A stretch of DNA of 64,000 nt from contig ML991823.1 in NCBI GenBank assembly GCA_010094025.1, forward strand, positions 62,001-126,000. Reading direction: 5' to 3'. Each line of letters begins with the position of its first letter. Position 1 is the stretch's first letter. Origin of the DNA: Viridothelium virens (Eukaryota; Ascomycota; Dothideomycetes; Trypetheliales; Trypetheliaceae). Positions 21,133 through 31,926 of this stretch are shown one piece after another. Made by a program: the position numbers and the translations under genes. The notes under the pieces are model-generated. The model worked only from the letters and a program-made list of their open reading frames with translations, had not been told where the DNA came from and did no database searches.

Positions 21133-21981
21133 TTAAGCTGGAGCATCCCTAGAGAAGACCTTTGCAAACCAATTGATTGCCTGGTCTTTTGCTCTATCCA
21201 TTCTGGCCATCGCCTCCTCCCCTTCATCGCCTCTGATGGCAAATCCATGGTGCGCTCCCGGATAATCCTCCATTTCACAACTCGGCTCGGCTCTTTCAGT
21301 CTTCTTTTCCAAGATCCTCCTGATTTCTTCGGTCTTCTCCTTACTCAATGCCAGATCATGCTCCGCCGCTGCCACACTGAGTGGTAGCTGTACATTCTCA
21401 GCATCGACGGGAAGGCTCAAATTGCTAGGATGCGCTGTGTATCCAGCATCCACCAACCACTTCCCATCCTTGCCCTTCCCTTCTGGCCCACAGAGCAGGA
21501 AAGTATACTTGCCACCCCAGCAGAATCCGGCCACTCCCACCCCCTTCCCATCCGCCTCTTCGCTCGCGCGGACCTTTTCAAGGAACTCCCAGACCCGGGG
21601 CTTGCACACCGAAACTCGACAGCTGATGAAGAACGGGACAAAATTCCACAGAAGCTTCATCATGGCGGGGATCTTAGTAAAGATGCTAGAGTCCCCTTCC
21701 AGTATGGCTCCCACTTTCACCACATGCGGCGGGACGGCACGGCCATCCATTACATCCGGGAGATATGTGAGGAAGCCAGCGCGGGCGTAAGCGTCGCAGA
21801 GGAGGCGATTATTAGGGAAAGTCCAGCCGAAGGCATCCGGCAGGAAGACGATGATGCCTTTGGTTGTGGTGTCGTTGGGTGGAGAGGCAATGTAGCAGTC
21901 ATAGCCATGGAGCTGGGTAACTTGCCCTGTGGGTTGGGTGCGAATGTGTATGGTTCCGGAGGCACAACAAGTATTTGCCAT
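21133..21981 (-). CDS. dienelactone hydrolase family protein
   Basis: An intronless ORF of 282 residues from ATG 21981. It is an alpha/beta hydrolase of the DLH family. The nucleophile is C154 in GVAGFCWGGKY, the acid D209 in AAAEHDLAL and the base H245 in YPGAHHGFAIRG, the Cys-Asp-His triad of the family. The N-terminal YIASPP..TTKGIIVFLPDAFGW matches fungal cytosolic members. The reaction is hydrolysis of lactones or esters such as dienelactones from aromatic breakdown; the physiological substrate of the fungal paralogues is generally unknown. There is no signal peptide. No catechol-degradation genes are nearby. Confidence 0.92.
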   Translation of the reverse strand: MANTCCASGTIHIRTQPTGQVTQLHGYDCYIASPPNDTTTKGIIVFLPDAFGWTFPNNRLLCDAYARAGFLTYLPDVMDGRAVPPHVVKVGAILEGDSSIFTKIPAMMKLLWNFVPFFISCRVSVCKPRVWEFLEKVRASEEADGKGVGVAGFCWGGKYTFLLCGPEGKGKDGKWLVDAGYTAHPSNLSLPVDAENVQLPLSVAAAEHDLALSKEKTEEIRRILEKKTERAEPSCEMEDYPGAHHGFAIRGDEGEEAMARMDRAKDQAINWFAKVFSRDAPA

Positions 21982-22639
21982 GACAGTTGGTGGTTTTGCG
22001 GGCTAGAAGCAACGCGCTTATACAGCTATAGAATAGAAGGCTTGGCAAGTAAGACTTAATGGACTTCTCGTTGGCGCGCAACCCACGAGAATCAGAGTCT
22101 GAGGCTGCAGAGAAGGTGAACGCAGGAACAGGAGGAGCTGGTGAGAAGTAAAAAGAAAGCGAAAGGAAAGATAGTAGAGGGTGTAAGATTTGGTCTTATG
22201 TTTAAATGCCTACCCTACCAGCTTGCCCTGCGACCCCCCCACTACGGGCCGACTCGCTGCAGCGAGCTGATTGGTATTGCCATGAATCGTCGCTCGATCA
22301 AGCTCGTCTCGCGAATTGGATTTCGGCCGCTGATCGTGATGGGGCCTGTTGTATAGGGTTTCTGATGATACAAGTTGCGAGGGGGTGAACGTAGCGAAGT
22401 TTTTAATTGGGTTGGTGACTGGTCGGAGTGAGATGAGACCGTGACGATGCCGATCTTGAGAGGGCCAAGCAGGGTTCGCCTCTTTACCTTCAAGACGCGA
22501 GCATGGATTTTCGGCCCCCGAGACCTTTCAGGGAATCCTGTTGTAGGTAGGCACACCAATAGTGCGTCTTGGTGCTTATTGGATCACTCCCTTCCCACCC
22601 CGTCACAAATTCCCCACTTGAAGATTTTATTTTTGCGGA
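21982..22639. other. divergent promoter region
   Basis: A 658-bp spacer between the starts of the dienelactone hydrolase (minus) and the sulfoxide reductase (plus). Overlapping short ORFs on both strands lack coding character. Confidence 0.45.
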
Positions 22640-23330
22640 ATGGTGCATGCAGAGGCATCCAATTTTGCGGAGGGGATTTCGAAAACTCAAGCCTATGCGC
22701 AAGTCTTGGAGCAGGCCACGGCACTTTTCGAGGACCAGAGAAATTGGGTAAAGGAGTCCGCTTGAACGATAGACTGACCGTACTAAAATTGTGGTAGATT
22801 TGGTAATTCTTAAGAGAACAATCATCTGGCGGATAAATCTGATCCCAAATCTAACTGATCTCAGTAATCTCGCTAATGCATCTTCTCTTATCTACCATGC
22901 CCTGAAATCCCTTCCAACCCCTTCTAACAGGGTCAACTGGGCTGGCTTTTATGTCTGCTCCCCAAACGACCCCTCAGAACTCATATTGGGACCTTTTCAA
23001 GGTAAAGTGGCTTGTCAGACCATTGCCTTTGGAAAAGGTGTTTGTGGGACTGCGGCTGCGCTCAAGAAAACGCAGCTTGTTCCCGACGTGGAGAATTTTG
23101 CTGGGCACATTGCTTGCGATAGCGAAAGCCAGAGCGAGATTGTAGTGCCGATCATGAAAGACGACAACGTAGGTTGAGTGCCAAGCAGTGACGGATCCTG
23201 GCTGATATGTCCACCCAAGGTGGTCGGAATCATAGATATCGATTGCGCGGAGAAGAACGGCTTTGGAGAAGACGACCAGACAGCACTGGAAGAACTGGCG
23301 AGATTGCTGGTAAGATCGTGCGACTTCTGA
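22640..23330 (+). CDS. free methionine-(R)-sulfoxide reductase, GAF domain
   Basis: Exon 22640-22747 encodes MVHAEASNFAEG...FEDQRNW. A second exon at about 22865-23168 encodes NLANASSLIYHAL, RVNWAGFYV and LILGPFQGKVACQTIAFGKG. A third at 23220-23330 encodes VVGIIDIDCAEKNGF, ending RSCDF. The GAF fold carries the three family cysteines in KVACQT, GVCGTAA and HIACDS. The enzyme reduces free Met-R-sulfoxide with thioredoxin in the cytosol. The second intron is a normal 51-nt phase-0 intron. The first junction is not clean: donor GTAAAG leaves phase 0, while the acceptor marked by a CTAAC branch site and CTCAG needs phase 2, giving an immediate TAA if joined directly. See findings; the gene identity itself is secure. 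Confidence 0.85.
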
Positions 23331-23406
23331 TCGGCCAGTCAAGTCAAGCGTAGATAGTACCCCATCCAACTGCAGCTACTCAATGCAATCCAGATCAAAG
23401 CTACTT

Positions 23407-24188
23407 TCACCCGCGTATGCTTCTCACCAGCTCCCTTAACTCTCCTCCTTCCACTGTTTCCCCAGCTCGCCCACTCGCCCCCCACCCTTCCGGTACCTCA
23501 CCTACTACCCTCGCCGGACTTCCCCCTACCACGACTCCGGGTGGGATCACCATTCCCTGTGGCACTACAGCCCCGTCCAGGATCCGCACGTTCTCCTTCA
23601 CGATGCTGAAAGGGCCCAGCACGCATCTCGGGCCAATATGGACGTGGCTCGCGATGCTGATACTGCTCACATGACATTCCGGGCCAATGTAGACATGGTC
23701 TCCAATCTTCACAGGGTAGAAGTGCATGATGCCCCGCGAAAGACGTGACGGAGGGTGGATGGTGCAGCCCGTGGCGATGACTGTGTACTTGCCCATGCTG
23801 ATGGTGGTATTCGAGCTCGATGTGGCCGAGTCGGCAGTACGGTGGAGATCACCGCGTAGGTGGACATCCGCCATGATGACGGTCCGGCCGGCGAGCATTA
23901 TGTTAGGTGTGCCTTCGATTTTGGCGCGGCGAGAAACTTTGTTGCCAGTGTCCTTCAGTGCGGGTCAGCTGAATGGCTGGCCTGATCAAGGGGCGCATAT
24001 CTTGTAGAAGGGTTGAGTCTCTGAACGTATTGATACTATATGGAAGTTTCGATTTTGGGGGTTGGGGGGAAGAGTGATATGGCTTTTGGAGTATAACGCT
24101 GTACAATGGCACGCACCGTCTCAATGTATTCACCCTTAATTGATCGGCCAGCGGTAGACTTGCGATTTCCGGCAGATGGTCTCGACAT
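23407..24188 (-). CDS. dctn5: dynactin subunit p25 (DCTN5-type, hexapeptide repeats)
   Basis: Exons 24188-24117 and 23952-23407, joined across a 164-nt GTGCGT..GAAG intron in phase 0, encode 205 residues. The sequence KGEYIETDTGNKVSRRAKIEG followed by NIMLAGRTVIMADVHLRGDL is the p25 signature, and repeated hexapeptides (IGDHVYIGP, IASHVHIGP, PPGVVVGGSPARV) form a left-handed beta helix. p25 with p27, p62 and Arp11 caps the pointed end of the dynactin filament and helps load endosome cargo on dynein; the Neurospora counterpart is ro-12. The Gly-rich C-terminal tail from about 175 is variable. The gene is convergent with the sulfoxide reductase, stops being 77 bp apart. The intron is long for this window. 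Confidence 0.92.
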
Positions 24189-24995
24189 AGTCGCCTGCCG
24201 GAAAATTCAGCAATGCTTTGGCTGATAACCGTAGGTTTCGTGTGTATCCCTAGACGAATTTTTTCACGTGAAAGTTCAAAAAAAAATCACCTACAGGGCC
24301 GCATATGCTGTAGATCTTAGATACTTTATGTTCGTCTAGCGTGGCGTGTACTTGCAAAACCAATTTATTACGTAAGCGGACGACCTCGAGAATAGGTACA
24401 ACGCCAGAGCGGCGGGGAATTGAACTTAGTTTTTCGTCTAATTTAAAGCATTCACGGCTTGACATAAGACAGCCTGAACTTATAGCTACATCAAACGTTT
24501 CGATTGAAGCTCGGAATCTTGGTTTGACAGCGGTCTGAAGGGCCTGAATATGGAAGGATTTCCTTTCTTGGCTACTGCGCAGTAATTACAGAGCTAATAT
24601 GTTAGAGCTGATGTGTTCCCAAACCGCTCTCTTGCCCATGGCATTCACGGCGAGCAGAATAACAATGGCTCGCCGGACCAATGCTGATCAATTCATTCTG
24701 CAATGCTGTAAGCGTTTGTAAGGTTTCAAAATTTGGCGTAGCGGCAGTATTGCGTTACTACGACTTTCAACTGATACTGTGATCAAGGCGGGGCATCTGT
24801 TCCAAACGCAATGCCTCGTACTGAAGTAGAGTTCCGGAGACCGGGATGCTCTATCTTTTTCAGAACAAACAAAATCCTCTTGTGTCTGAACGTCTTTCGG
24901 CGGCCCCTAGGATGTGACCGATCGATTTGGCGGTGCCGCCAGTCTATCTTCGACTTATTAGTGGGTACTAGGTCGAGTCTCGTCTATCCCTTGAT
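24189..24995. other. intergenic, p25 promoter
   Basis: AT-rich spacer between dynactin p25 and ssn3, both minus strand. Short ORFs only; nothing supported. Confidence 0.5.
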
Positions 24996-26351
24996 TCAGC
25001 CATCTTTCAATCTCTTTGCTGGCCGCAGTGAATCGTCAGGTAAACCACTTCTTTTGGTCCCAGGCAGACTTGCAGTCTTGATATCATCTCCATGGCTTAC
25101 TCTCCTTTGCGGATACTCTGTGTCACTGCCCTCAAAGCAATTCTCATACGGATTCTTTTCTCCTGGCTTGCCCAGGCCCTCATGCTCGAAGTATTTGTGT
25201 TTCAATGCGTCTTCGGCTGTAAGTCTTGCTTCTGGATTGTACTCCAATAGTCTTGCTAGCAAGTCCAGACCGTCAGAACCAGGAGACGCGGCTCGCGTAT
25301 CGCTGGGGTACTGATTCTGCTTCAGGGTCGTGTTATACCAGTTGCCAAGACCCAATGGGTTCCTCAGGCGCGTGTTGATGGTCAAAAGTGTGCCAAGCTG
25401 GTTATACTCCGGCATGGCGCTGAGCAAGGGCCATCGCTCGGTGCCCGGGGGACCAAGTATCTCGATGATCTTTTGTAGTTGGTTGCGCTGGAATGGAACC
25501 TGCTTTTTGCCGTCCATTTTCGCTTCCTCACCTTTGAAGATTGGTCGCAGGGAGAGTAGCTCTGCAAAGATGCATCCGACAGCCCACAGATCCACCGCAG
25601 GAGTGTAATGCTTCGAGCCAAGGAGTAGCTCAGGTGCGCGGTACCAGATCGTCACAACTACCTTGTCACCGTTAAAGAGCGAATGGAGAGGCTTGTAAAA
25701 GAGCCTGGCAAGACCGAGATCGCCGATCTTAACAACGCCCTCAGAGGTGACCATAATATTTGCAGGCTTCAAGTCACGATGCATGACCCACGACTTGTGT
25801 AAGTACACCAAGCCATTCAACAATTGGTAGAGGATGGACTTGATCGTTCGTGCTGGGATGGCAGACCGATTTGGTTGTGTGTGATGGTGGATGATTTGCA
25901 ACAGATCATGCTCGGCATATTCGAAGATCATGAAGATGCATTTATCCTCCAAGATTATCTCGATGAGACGAATAACATTGATGTGAGAAAGTTCGGTGCA
26001 GAGGGCCATCTCACGGATGGCTGACTGTGATATACCGGTGTATTGAACTTCACCTTCCTTATCAGGCTTGAACCTGATGTCGATTAGAAACACAGCGACC
26101 ATAAGATACAGGATCTCCCCGTTGACCTACTTTTTGATCGCATACACTCCCCCACGTGATCTGGACTTTGCTTTGTACACTCTCCCGTAGGTTCCACTGC
26201 TGATGAAACCGACAACCTCGTATAGCTGCATGATCTTCTTTTTGCTATCATAGCTAGGAGATACCATCTTCTTACAGTCGGACGGATCTATGGAATATGC
26301 GTTAGAAAGAGCTTGGGCATGGTTCAAGATTTGTTGTGCAAAGGAAGTCAT
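24996..26351 (-). CDS. ssn3: Mediator cyclin-dependent kinase Ssn3/Cdk8
   Basis: Exons 26351-26131 and 26073-24996 (57-nt GTAGGT..TCAG intron inside the Lys74 codon) encode 432 residues. Kinase landmarks are the glycine loop SSGTYGRVYKA (about 51-61), K73 in YAIKK, the SQSAIRE helix with E95, the catalytic HRDLKPANIM with D174, and the metal motif written DLG (192-194) instead of DFG, which is the Cdk8 hallmark. VVTIWYRAPELLLG and a Lys-rich KRLKDG tail follow. Ssn3 with cyclin C forms the Mediator CDK module that phosphorylates RNA polymerase II and transcription factors. I start at ATG 26351; the frame is open a little further but without ATG. The N-terminal extension before the domain is about 40 residues. 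Confidence 0.95.
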
Positions 26352-27463
26352 TTCTGCGACATTCAAATTTCATCGAATAGAGTTCCGACGGTCTGAGCAC
26401 GTCGATTTAAACTTTCAAGATTGAATCGTCGAGAGACAGCACATGGGTCAGTAGTCTTGAAACAGGGGATGAGAGCTGCCAGAAAGCCTCGGATGAGGAC
26501 CGCTGGGACAGCATAGGACCTTACCTTCAAATGCCGCTTGCACGCTCCGCTTCAAACTGGTGGAACTTGTGGCTGGAGCTTTGCTAGTCGTAGTCGCAGA
26601 TCCTGTGCCGGATCCCGCCGAGGCAGAGGGAGGATTCGACACGGCCATCACCAGGTATGGCATGCGACACTGTCCTCCCTGAGGGGTCAATCAGTAGTGA
26701 ACGCTTCGATGGCTGTGCATCGGCTTCTTCGTTCCGAGAGCCGCCTGGGATAGTCTATATTCAGACCTGAGGCTAAGCGCGATATGCTCCCTCTGGGTGG
26801 TGCCCAGAACTCCTACGAGATGCAGGTCTATGAAACAGACCGAAGGTTGATTGATGGGGTCCGTTTTTCCGGGAAAGGGCACGCGGTCATCGGAAGACGC
26901 GTGGATGAGTGGCGGCGCGACGGGAGCTAAATCAGATCAAATCTGCAGTGCTTGCGGGAGCGAGGTGCAAGTCAGTGGGCAAGTGGCACAAGTGCATGTC
27001 ACCGACGTGGTGGATGCGTCAAGGGGAGCCGTGGGGAAGGAACGAACGGGAATGGTCGGTGGGTCGGTGGGTCGGTGGGCTGGTGGTTGCCAAGCCAGGC
27101 CAAGCTTTCTGCCCCACGCAGCGCAGATCAGACGTCGACGTCGACCTCCACGCAAGCTCCATCCTGGACATTGCCCAATGCGTGTTGAGTCTATGAGTGT
27201 ATCAAATCTCCCTGAACACCTTCGTCCCACTCATGCCGGGTTTTGTATTCGCATTGCCTATCGCAAATCCTTGTAGCGCCCCTCCCGACTGTTGGAATCT
27301 TATTCTTGGCCTTCCTTTTTCACTTGACGCTCATGAAAGTGTATGAATTTCTCCCATAGCGTAGCGTGTCATGAAGCTCACCAACCATGCAGAGAAGGTA
27401 TCCAATAGCACACGCTTTCAAAGCCTTGTCCACAAGGTCATCGTCACTTATCTTCGTTCCATA
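26352..27463. other. divergent promoter region ssn3 / sugar transporter
   Basis: A 1.1-kb spacer. A Ser/Thr/Ala-rich open frame at 26448-26690 could be a first exon of a tiny minus-strand gene, but no splice continuation keeps frame. A G-rich octamer repeat lies at 27054-27085. A transporter start at 27371 rather than 27464 is also possible. Confidence 0.45.
27054..27085. repeat. G-rich octamer tandem repeat
   Basis: Three perfect copies of GGTCGGTG (27054-27077) followed by one copy with a changed third and fourth base (GGCTGGTG). It lies about 380 bp upstream of the sugar transporter start. It could be a simple slippage repeat or a cluster of protein-binding sites. Confidence 0.7.
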
Positions 27464-29196
27464 ATGAACATTCGTGCAACTCTCAAAAATGTCACCGCGT
27501 ACTTTCTTTTCCTTCTTCTAACCGCCACCATTGGCCCCCTCCTCTTCGGATACCATCTTGTAATCTGCGTAAACTCCAGCGCGTCTTGTCTTTGCTTACA
27601 AAAAATTAGGCTGAGCTAAACGCTCCAGAAGAAGTCCTGAGATGCCAGACTCGCCGTCTCGCCATTACCTCGCCCCTATTTCCGGCCTATGCCTCTACGT
27701 ATCGCTCAACTTCCCTTGCAAGCAGCAACGTCGCTGTCTCCACTGTCAACGTCAAAATCCCTCAGTGCATCCCTATGAACAATGTTCAATTTGGTCTCGT
27801 ATCCTCCATATTTACCCTCGGCGGTCTGGCCGGTGCCCTCTCCGCTGGTCCAATGGCTCAGCGATACGGCAGGTTCAAAACAATACTCTGGACAACATTC
27901 TTCTTCATGGTAGGGCCAGTATTTGAGGCTTTGGCAACCACGATCTCAATAATGTCAATTGGAAGATTTATCAGTGGATTGGGAGCGGGCGCTGCAGTTG
28001 TCGTCGTCCCTATTTTTATCTCCGAAATTGCGCCCCCAAAAGAAAAAGGGTTCTGGGGAAGCAGTACCCAGGTTATGGTCAACTTCGGCATCTTCATTGC
28101 CCAACTTCTGGGGTATTTCCTGTCCAAAGGTGAATTGTGGCGCATCATTTTGGGAGCTGGAGGTGCATTCGGAGTGTCGCAGCTAGCTGGTCTAGTGCTG
28201 GGAGGGGTGGAATCGCCGAAATGGCTGGCCAATGAAGGGCGCGTAAATCAGGCACGCAAGGAACTGAGGAAAATCCGAGGCTCAAAGGTGGACATTCAGC
28301 AGGAAGTCGATGCTTGGGGAGCTGAGGATAGTGAAGAACGCCATGAGGAAGAGGAGTCGTTACTCCGCAATGAGGATCACGCAGTGGCAGCCGCAGGTGA
28401 ACAGCCTCGAAAACGAGGTAGTGCTCGCAAGCAAGTCGTAGGCATTTTCGAAGTCATCCGACATCCAGAATACAACAAAGCTACTTTTGTCGTCATGATG
28501 GTCATGCTCGCCCAGCAGTTCTGTGGTACGTTTCTGTCCTGTCTTCTCTCCCCTCCTCTGACCTCCAAATTCTTCCTTTCTTACTCGACTAATCCAGGAA
28601 TCAATTCGATTGTCATGTACGGGGTCTCTCTTCTTACCTCCCTCCTCAGTACCTCTTCCGCCCTCCTCAACCTATGCGTCTCGCTTCTCAATCTGTTCGT
28701 CACCCTGTTCTGCGCTCCGCTCGTCGATCTCCTCGGCCGCAAACCCGTCCTCCTTCTATCTATTGCCGGCATGGGTACATCCTCTCTTGCCCTCGCGCTG
28801 TCCATCATTTTCGCCCTTCCGCCGCTTTCTGCCATTGCCGTCATAACCTTTGTCGGTAGTTTCGGTTTGGGCCTCGGGCCTGTGCCATTCATACTCGCAT
28901 CTGAGCTTGTAGGGCCAGAGGCTGTCGGCGCGACGCAGAGTTGGGCCTTGGCGGCGAATTGGTTGGCCACATTTGTAGTGGCACAGTTTTTCCCGGTCGT
29001 GAATGAGCGTTTAGGAAAGGGGAAAGTATATTTCATTTTTATGGGACTGGCGATTTTCTTTGGCATATTCGTCGCATGGTGGGTTCCTGAGACGAAGGGG
29101 AAGAGGGATGCAGATGAAGTTTGGGGACGGAAGAGAAGGCGTGATGGGGAAAGGTGGGAAGACGATGAGGAATACGTAAGTGAGCGGAGAGAGTAA
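27464..29196 (+). CDS. MFS sugar transporter
   Basis: Exons 27464-27559, 27610-28525 and 28598-29196 (introns of 50 and 72 nt) encode 536 residues with twelve predicted helices. Sugar-porter motifs are visible: LLFGYHLAELNAP in helix 1, PMAQRYGRFK between helices 2 and 3, GRFISGLGAG, ESPKWLANEGR before the large loop, QQFCGINSIVMY in helix 7, LVDLLGRKP, and the closing VPETKGK. It belongs to the SP family (glucose/hexose, Vps73-like branch) and should import or move hexoses across the plasma or vacuolar membrane by proton symport. The central loop carries an acidic insertion. I chose ATG 27464 because family members start just before helix 1; ATG 27371 is in frame. The 72-nt second intron has no stop, so retention would add 24 residues. 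Confidence 0.92.
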
Positions 29197-29667
29197 TAAA
29201 GGCACGCTTTGGGGCCGTTTGTACGACTCATGGTCGGAATTGCGGCACAGCTCTTGAATTTAGACGGAGACTGGTATGAAAAATGTAATCTTTACTTCGT
29301 ATTAGATACCCAGCACAAAGCCAGATCTTATACCTTTACAGCCTGGTAGCTAATGATTTGCTCTGACAGTTACAAAGATCCATAAGGTTAAGAACTGGCC
29401 TGCAGGAATTTTGTCACGTATCGATCTTGAACGTGCCTACTGTACGCTCATAGCTTCTGGTGAATTCTTGCCTTGCGTGCGACAATGGCGCCTGCTACAT
29501 CATGTACCTTCGAAAGAATCACATATATCAGTCTTTCATTTCTTCACTGAACTCATTTGATCATCAATCTCAACATTCGCTAAACACATGTCTAAGTAAC
29601 ATACATCCTTGTCACAAAGAACATTAACCAATTCCCTCGCTCAAGTATTTGAGTTCATCTCTGTGGA
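29197..29667. other. intergenic spacer
   Basis: AT-rich spacer between two plus-strand genes. No supported feature. Confidence 0.5.
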
Positions 29668-31879
29668 ATGGACCGGAACCGCTCACCACAACTTGAAGAA
29701 TCCTTCAGTACCAGTCATCAACCTCAAAGAAACTCGCCATCCATTCGACATAACCCTGGAGCACCCCATTTATATCCTGCGTTTAGGCCCTCCCCACTGC
29801 GACATGTCACAAATTCAGACGAATTGGAGTCGGATTCGTCACAGCGGATGAAGCGGCAAACTAAAGTGCAGAGACAGGAGGTAGACACGTGCGAGAGCCA
29901 AGGAGTCCAAGGAGAAAGTTCAGGGAAAGATGAAGCTAAGGAGCAGAGAAAGGACAGTAAAGTGGAAGGACTGGAAGAGCAGCAAGAGGAGGGAGAGAGC
30001 GGGGACTCGAGCGAGACTGTACGACCTCCGAAATCGCCCGGGAGGAACCAAGACACGGACAGTGACGATTCAGACTCCAACGAAACAGAACCTTCGACAG
30101 AATCGAGGCCACAGAGCGCGCTCGGATACTACACAGATACAGACGAGCATCTGGGTGCCGACTTTGCAAGACTTGACGGCGATTGGACCGCCCCAGCTGA
30201 GAGCACCCTGGGCCAGGGCCAGCTGACAGAAGAGAACTTGAGGACGTTCCTGACACAAGTCGCACATGAAGATCGTGGAGCGGGATCTAGTACATCAAAA
30301 AGACTAGGTCCTAGCGGAGAGGCGCCAGCGCCAGGGGCTTGGTTTAGAAGAGCGCAAGCAGGACCAGTGGGCATTAGCGAAAGATCTAGTGATAACCCCA
30401 GGCCCAGCCTGACAACGGGCATTGATGAACACGCATCACCCGAAGGCGTTGTTGAGGCGGCTACTAGAGTGACAGAAGTTGAGCCAAGCACAGAACCATT
30501 GGATCCAGGAGTATGGTTCCGGAGCGCTCGAAGTCGCAGAAGTTCCAGTGAAGGAACTACGTCCTCGCTCGAAAGACCTAAACGTTCATCTCCAAGACCG
30601 CGAAGGGACTCGATGGACTTGGGAGAGCCGCCAATTGAATCTAGGAAGGGCTCGGCCAACGCTGACGATCCGGGCGAAGGGTCTTCAAGGGGGCCTCAGC
30701 AGAATCCAGCCCTCTCATCTCCTGGAGGGCAGCCAGAAGATGTAGCCCGAGCAGCCTTAAACCGATTCAGCAGTGCTACAAGGCAGCTTAGTGCTCAACA
30801 CCGCTATGGTAGTCATGAACAACAGAGAGCAAACGAAGAGGCTCAGAACAGGGCCATGCAGAACGCCCTCAACCTACAAGTAGAGTTGCATGAAGACTCC
30901 GAGTCAGTTGAAGACGAAGATGATGACTTTTCCGATTCAGATCTCGAAGCAAGTGGGAATGACCTCAGTTTTGAAAGGCGCAAGTTCCAGCTTAGTCGCG
31001 AGCACCGTCAATCCTCGTCTGCTGCCACGTCCTCCCCATCACGAAGCCAGCCGCCGAAATTTCAAATCCGTCGTCGTCGGCGCAATAGCGATCTCCGGAG
31101 AGAGTCCGAGCCACTGAGGCAGTCAGGCGGAGGACCGGATGGATTTCCCAGTATGGAACAAGTCTGGAGACATGTTGGTCTTGGTCCCTCAGTTGATGAA
31201 CTCATGCAAACGGGGCGATGGGAGATCATGGCGGCACAATGGGACAGTCTTCAAGGCTACGACGTCATGTGGGAGTTCAAGAAGAGGTGGGATCGGCTGC
31301 TGGAAGATGGCAACGAGGTGCCATTCGATGAGTTTGTGAACCTCTGGAAAAGCACACTGAGGCAAGCGAGCGGGGTGGATGAGGGCGAGAAAGTGGAAGA
31401 AGAGAAAGAGCGGTGTGAGCGGGATTATTCTGCCGTCCAAACGCGAACACGCCACCTCCGTCCCCGTCGTGTCAGTATACGCGTGCCTCCGCAGGAAAAT
31501 CCAGACTATCGCAACGAGAATCCCTACCAAACGGCTGAATCCGTATATCTGGAGCAGGACTTTCGAGATGCCGTGATTCGGATGCCCGGCATCAATCCCG
31601 ACACAAACGATTGGACGAGGCAGTTCTTTGAAACTCACGTCTTCTACTGGCAACGACTCGTCGAGAGCCCATCCCCTGGTTCCCCCCGGGCCCCGCTGGC
31701 AGTGGGGTTCGAAGCGACTGAGGGACTTAGTAGACCTGAAAAAACTGAAGAAACCGAAGAATACGGTCCTGGCGATCGCAAGGGCAAGAAACCAGCTGAT
31801 CGGAATCTTCGAGGTGGGTTCGACACGGCTTGCTCGATATATCCGCTTCGCCGCAACCCACGTCGTATCCGACTTCTGA
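29668..31879 (+). CDS. uncharacterised mostly disordered protein (upstream member of a close pair)
   Basis: ATG 29668 opens a frame that is highly charged and disordered for about 480 residues, with two copies of a PGxWFRxA motif (about residues 224 and 282) and an acidic patch EDEDDDFSDSDLE. A more ordered Trp-rich part follows (MEQVWRHVGLGP, MWEFKKRWDRLLEDG, YQTAESVYLEQDFRDAV). The frame itself stays open to 32883. However, from about 31700 the +1 frame reads as better protein (KRLRDLVDLKKLKKPKNTVL, then RYIRFAATHVVSDF) and stops at 31879. A 64-nt intron at 31639-31702 (GTCTTC..GGCAG) would join the two frames exactly; the donor is weak. I annotate the end at 31879 on that basis, giving about 715 residues. 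No family recognised. Confidence 0.5.
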
Positions 31880-31926
31880 ACTCACGTCGCAACTCTCGAA
31901 AAGTCCGCAACTATAGGCTCTCGACG

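Noticed and set aside
26448-26690. Ser/Thr/Ala-rich ORF in the ssn3 promoter as a small gene
   Set aside because: A good GTAAGG donor follows, but every downstream acceptor gives an early stop or a frame mismatch.
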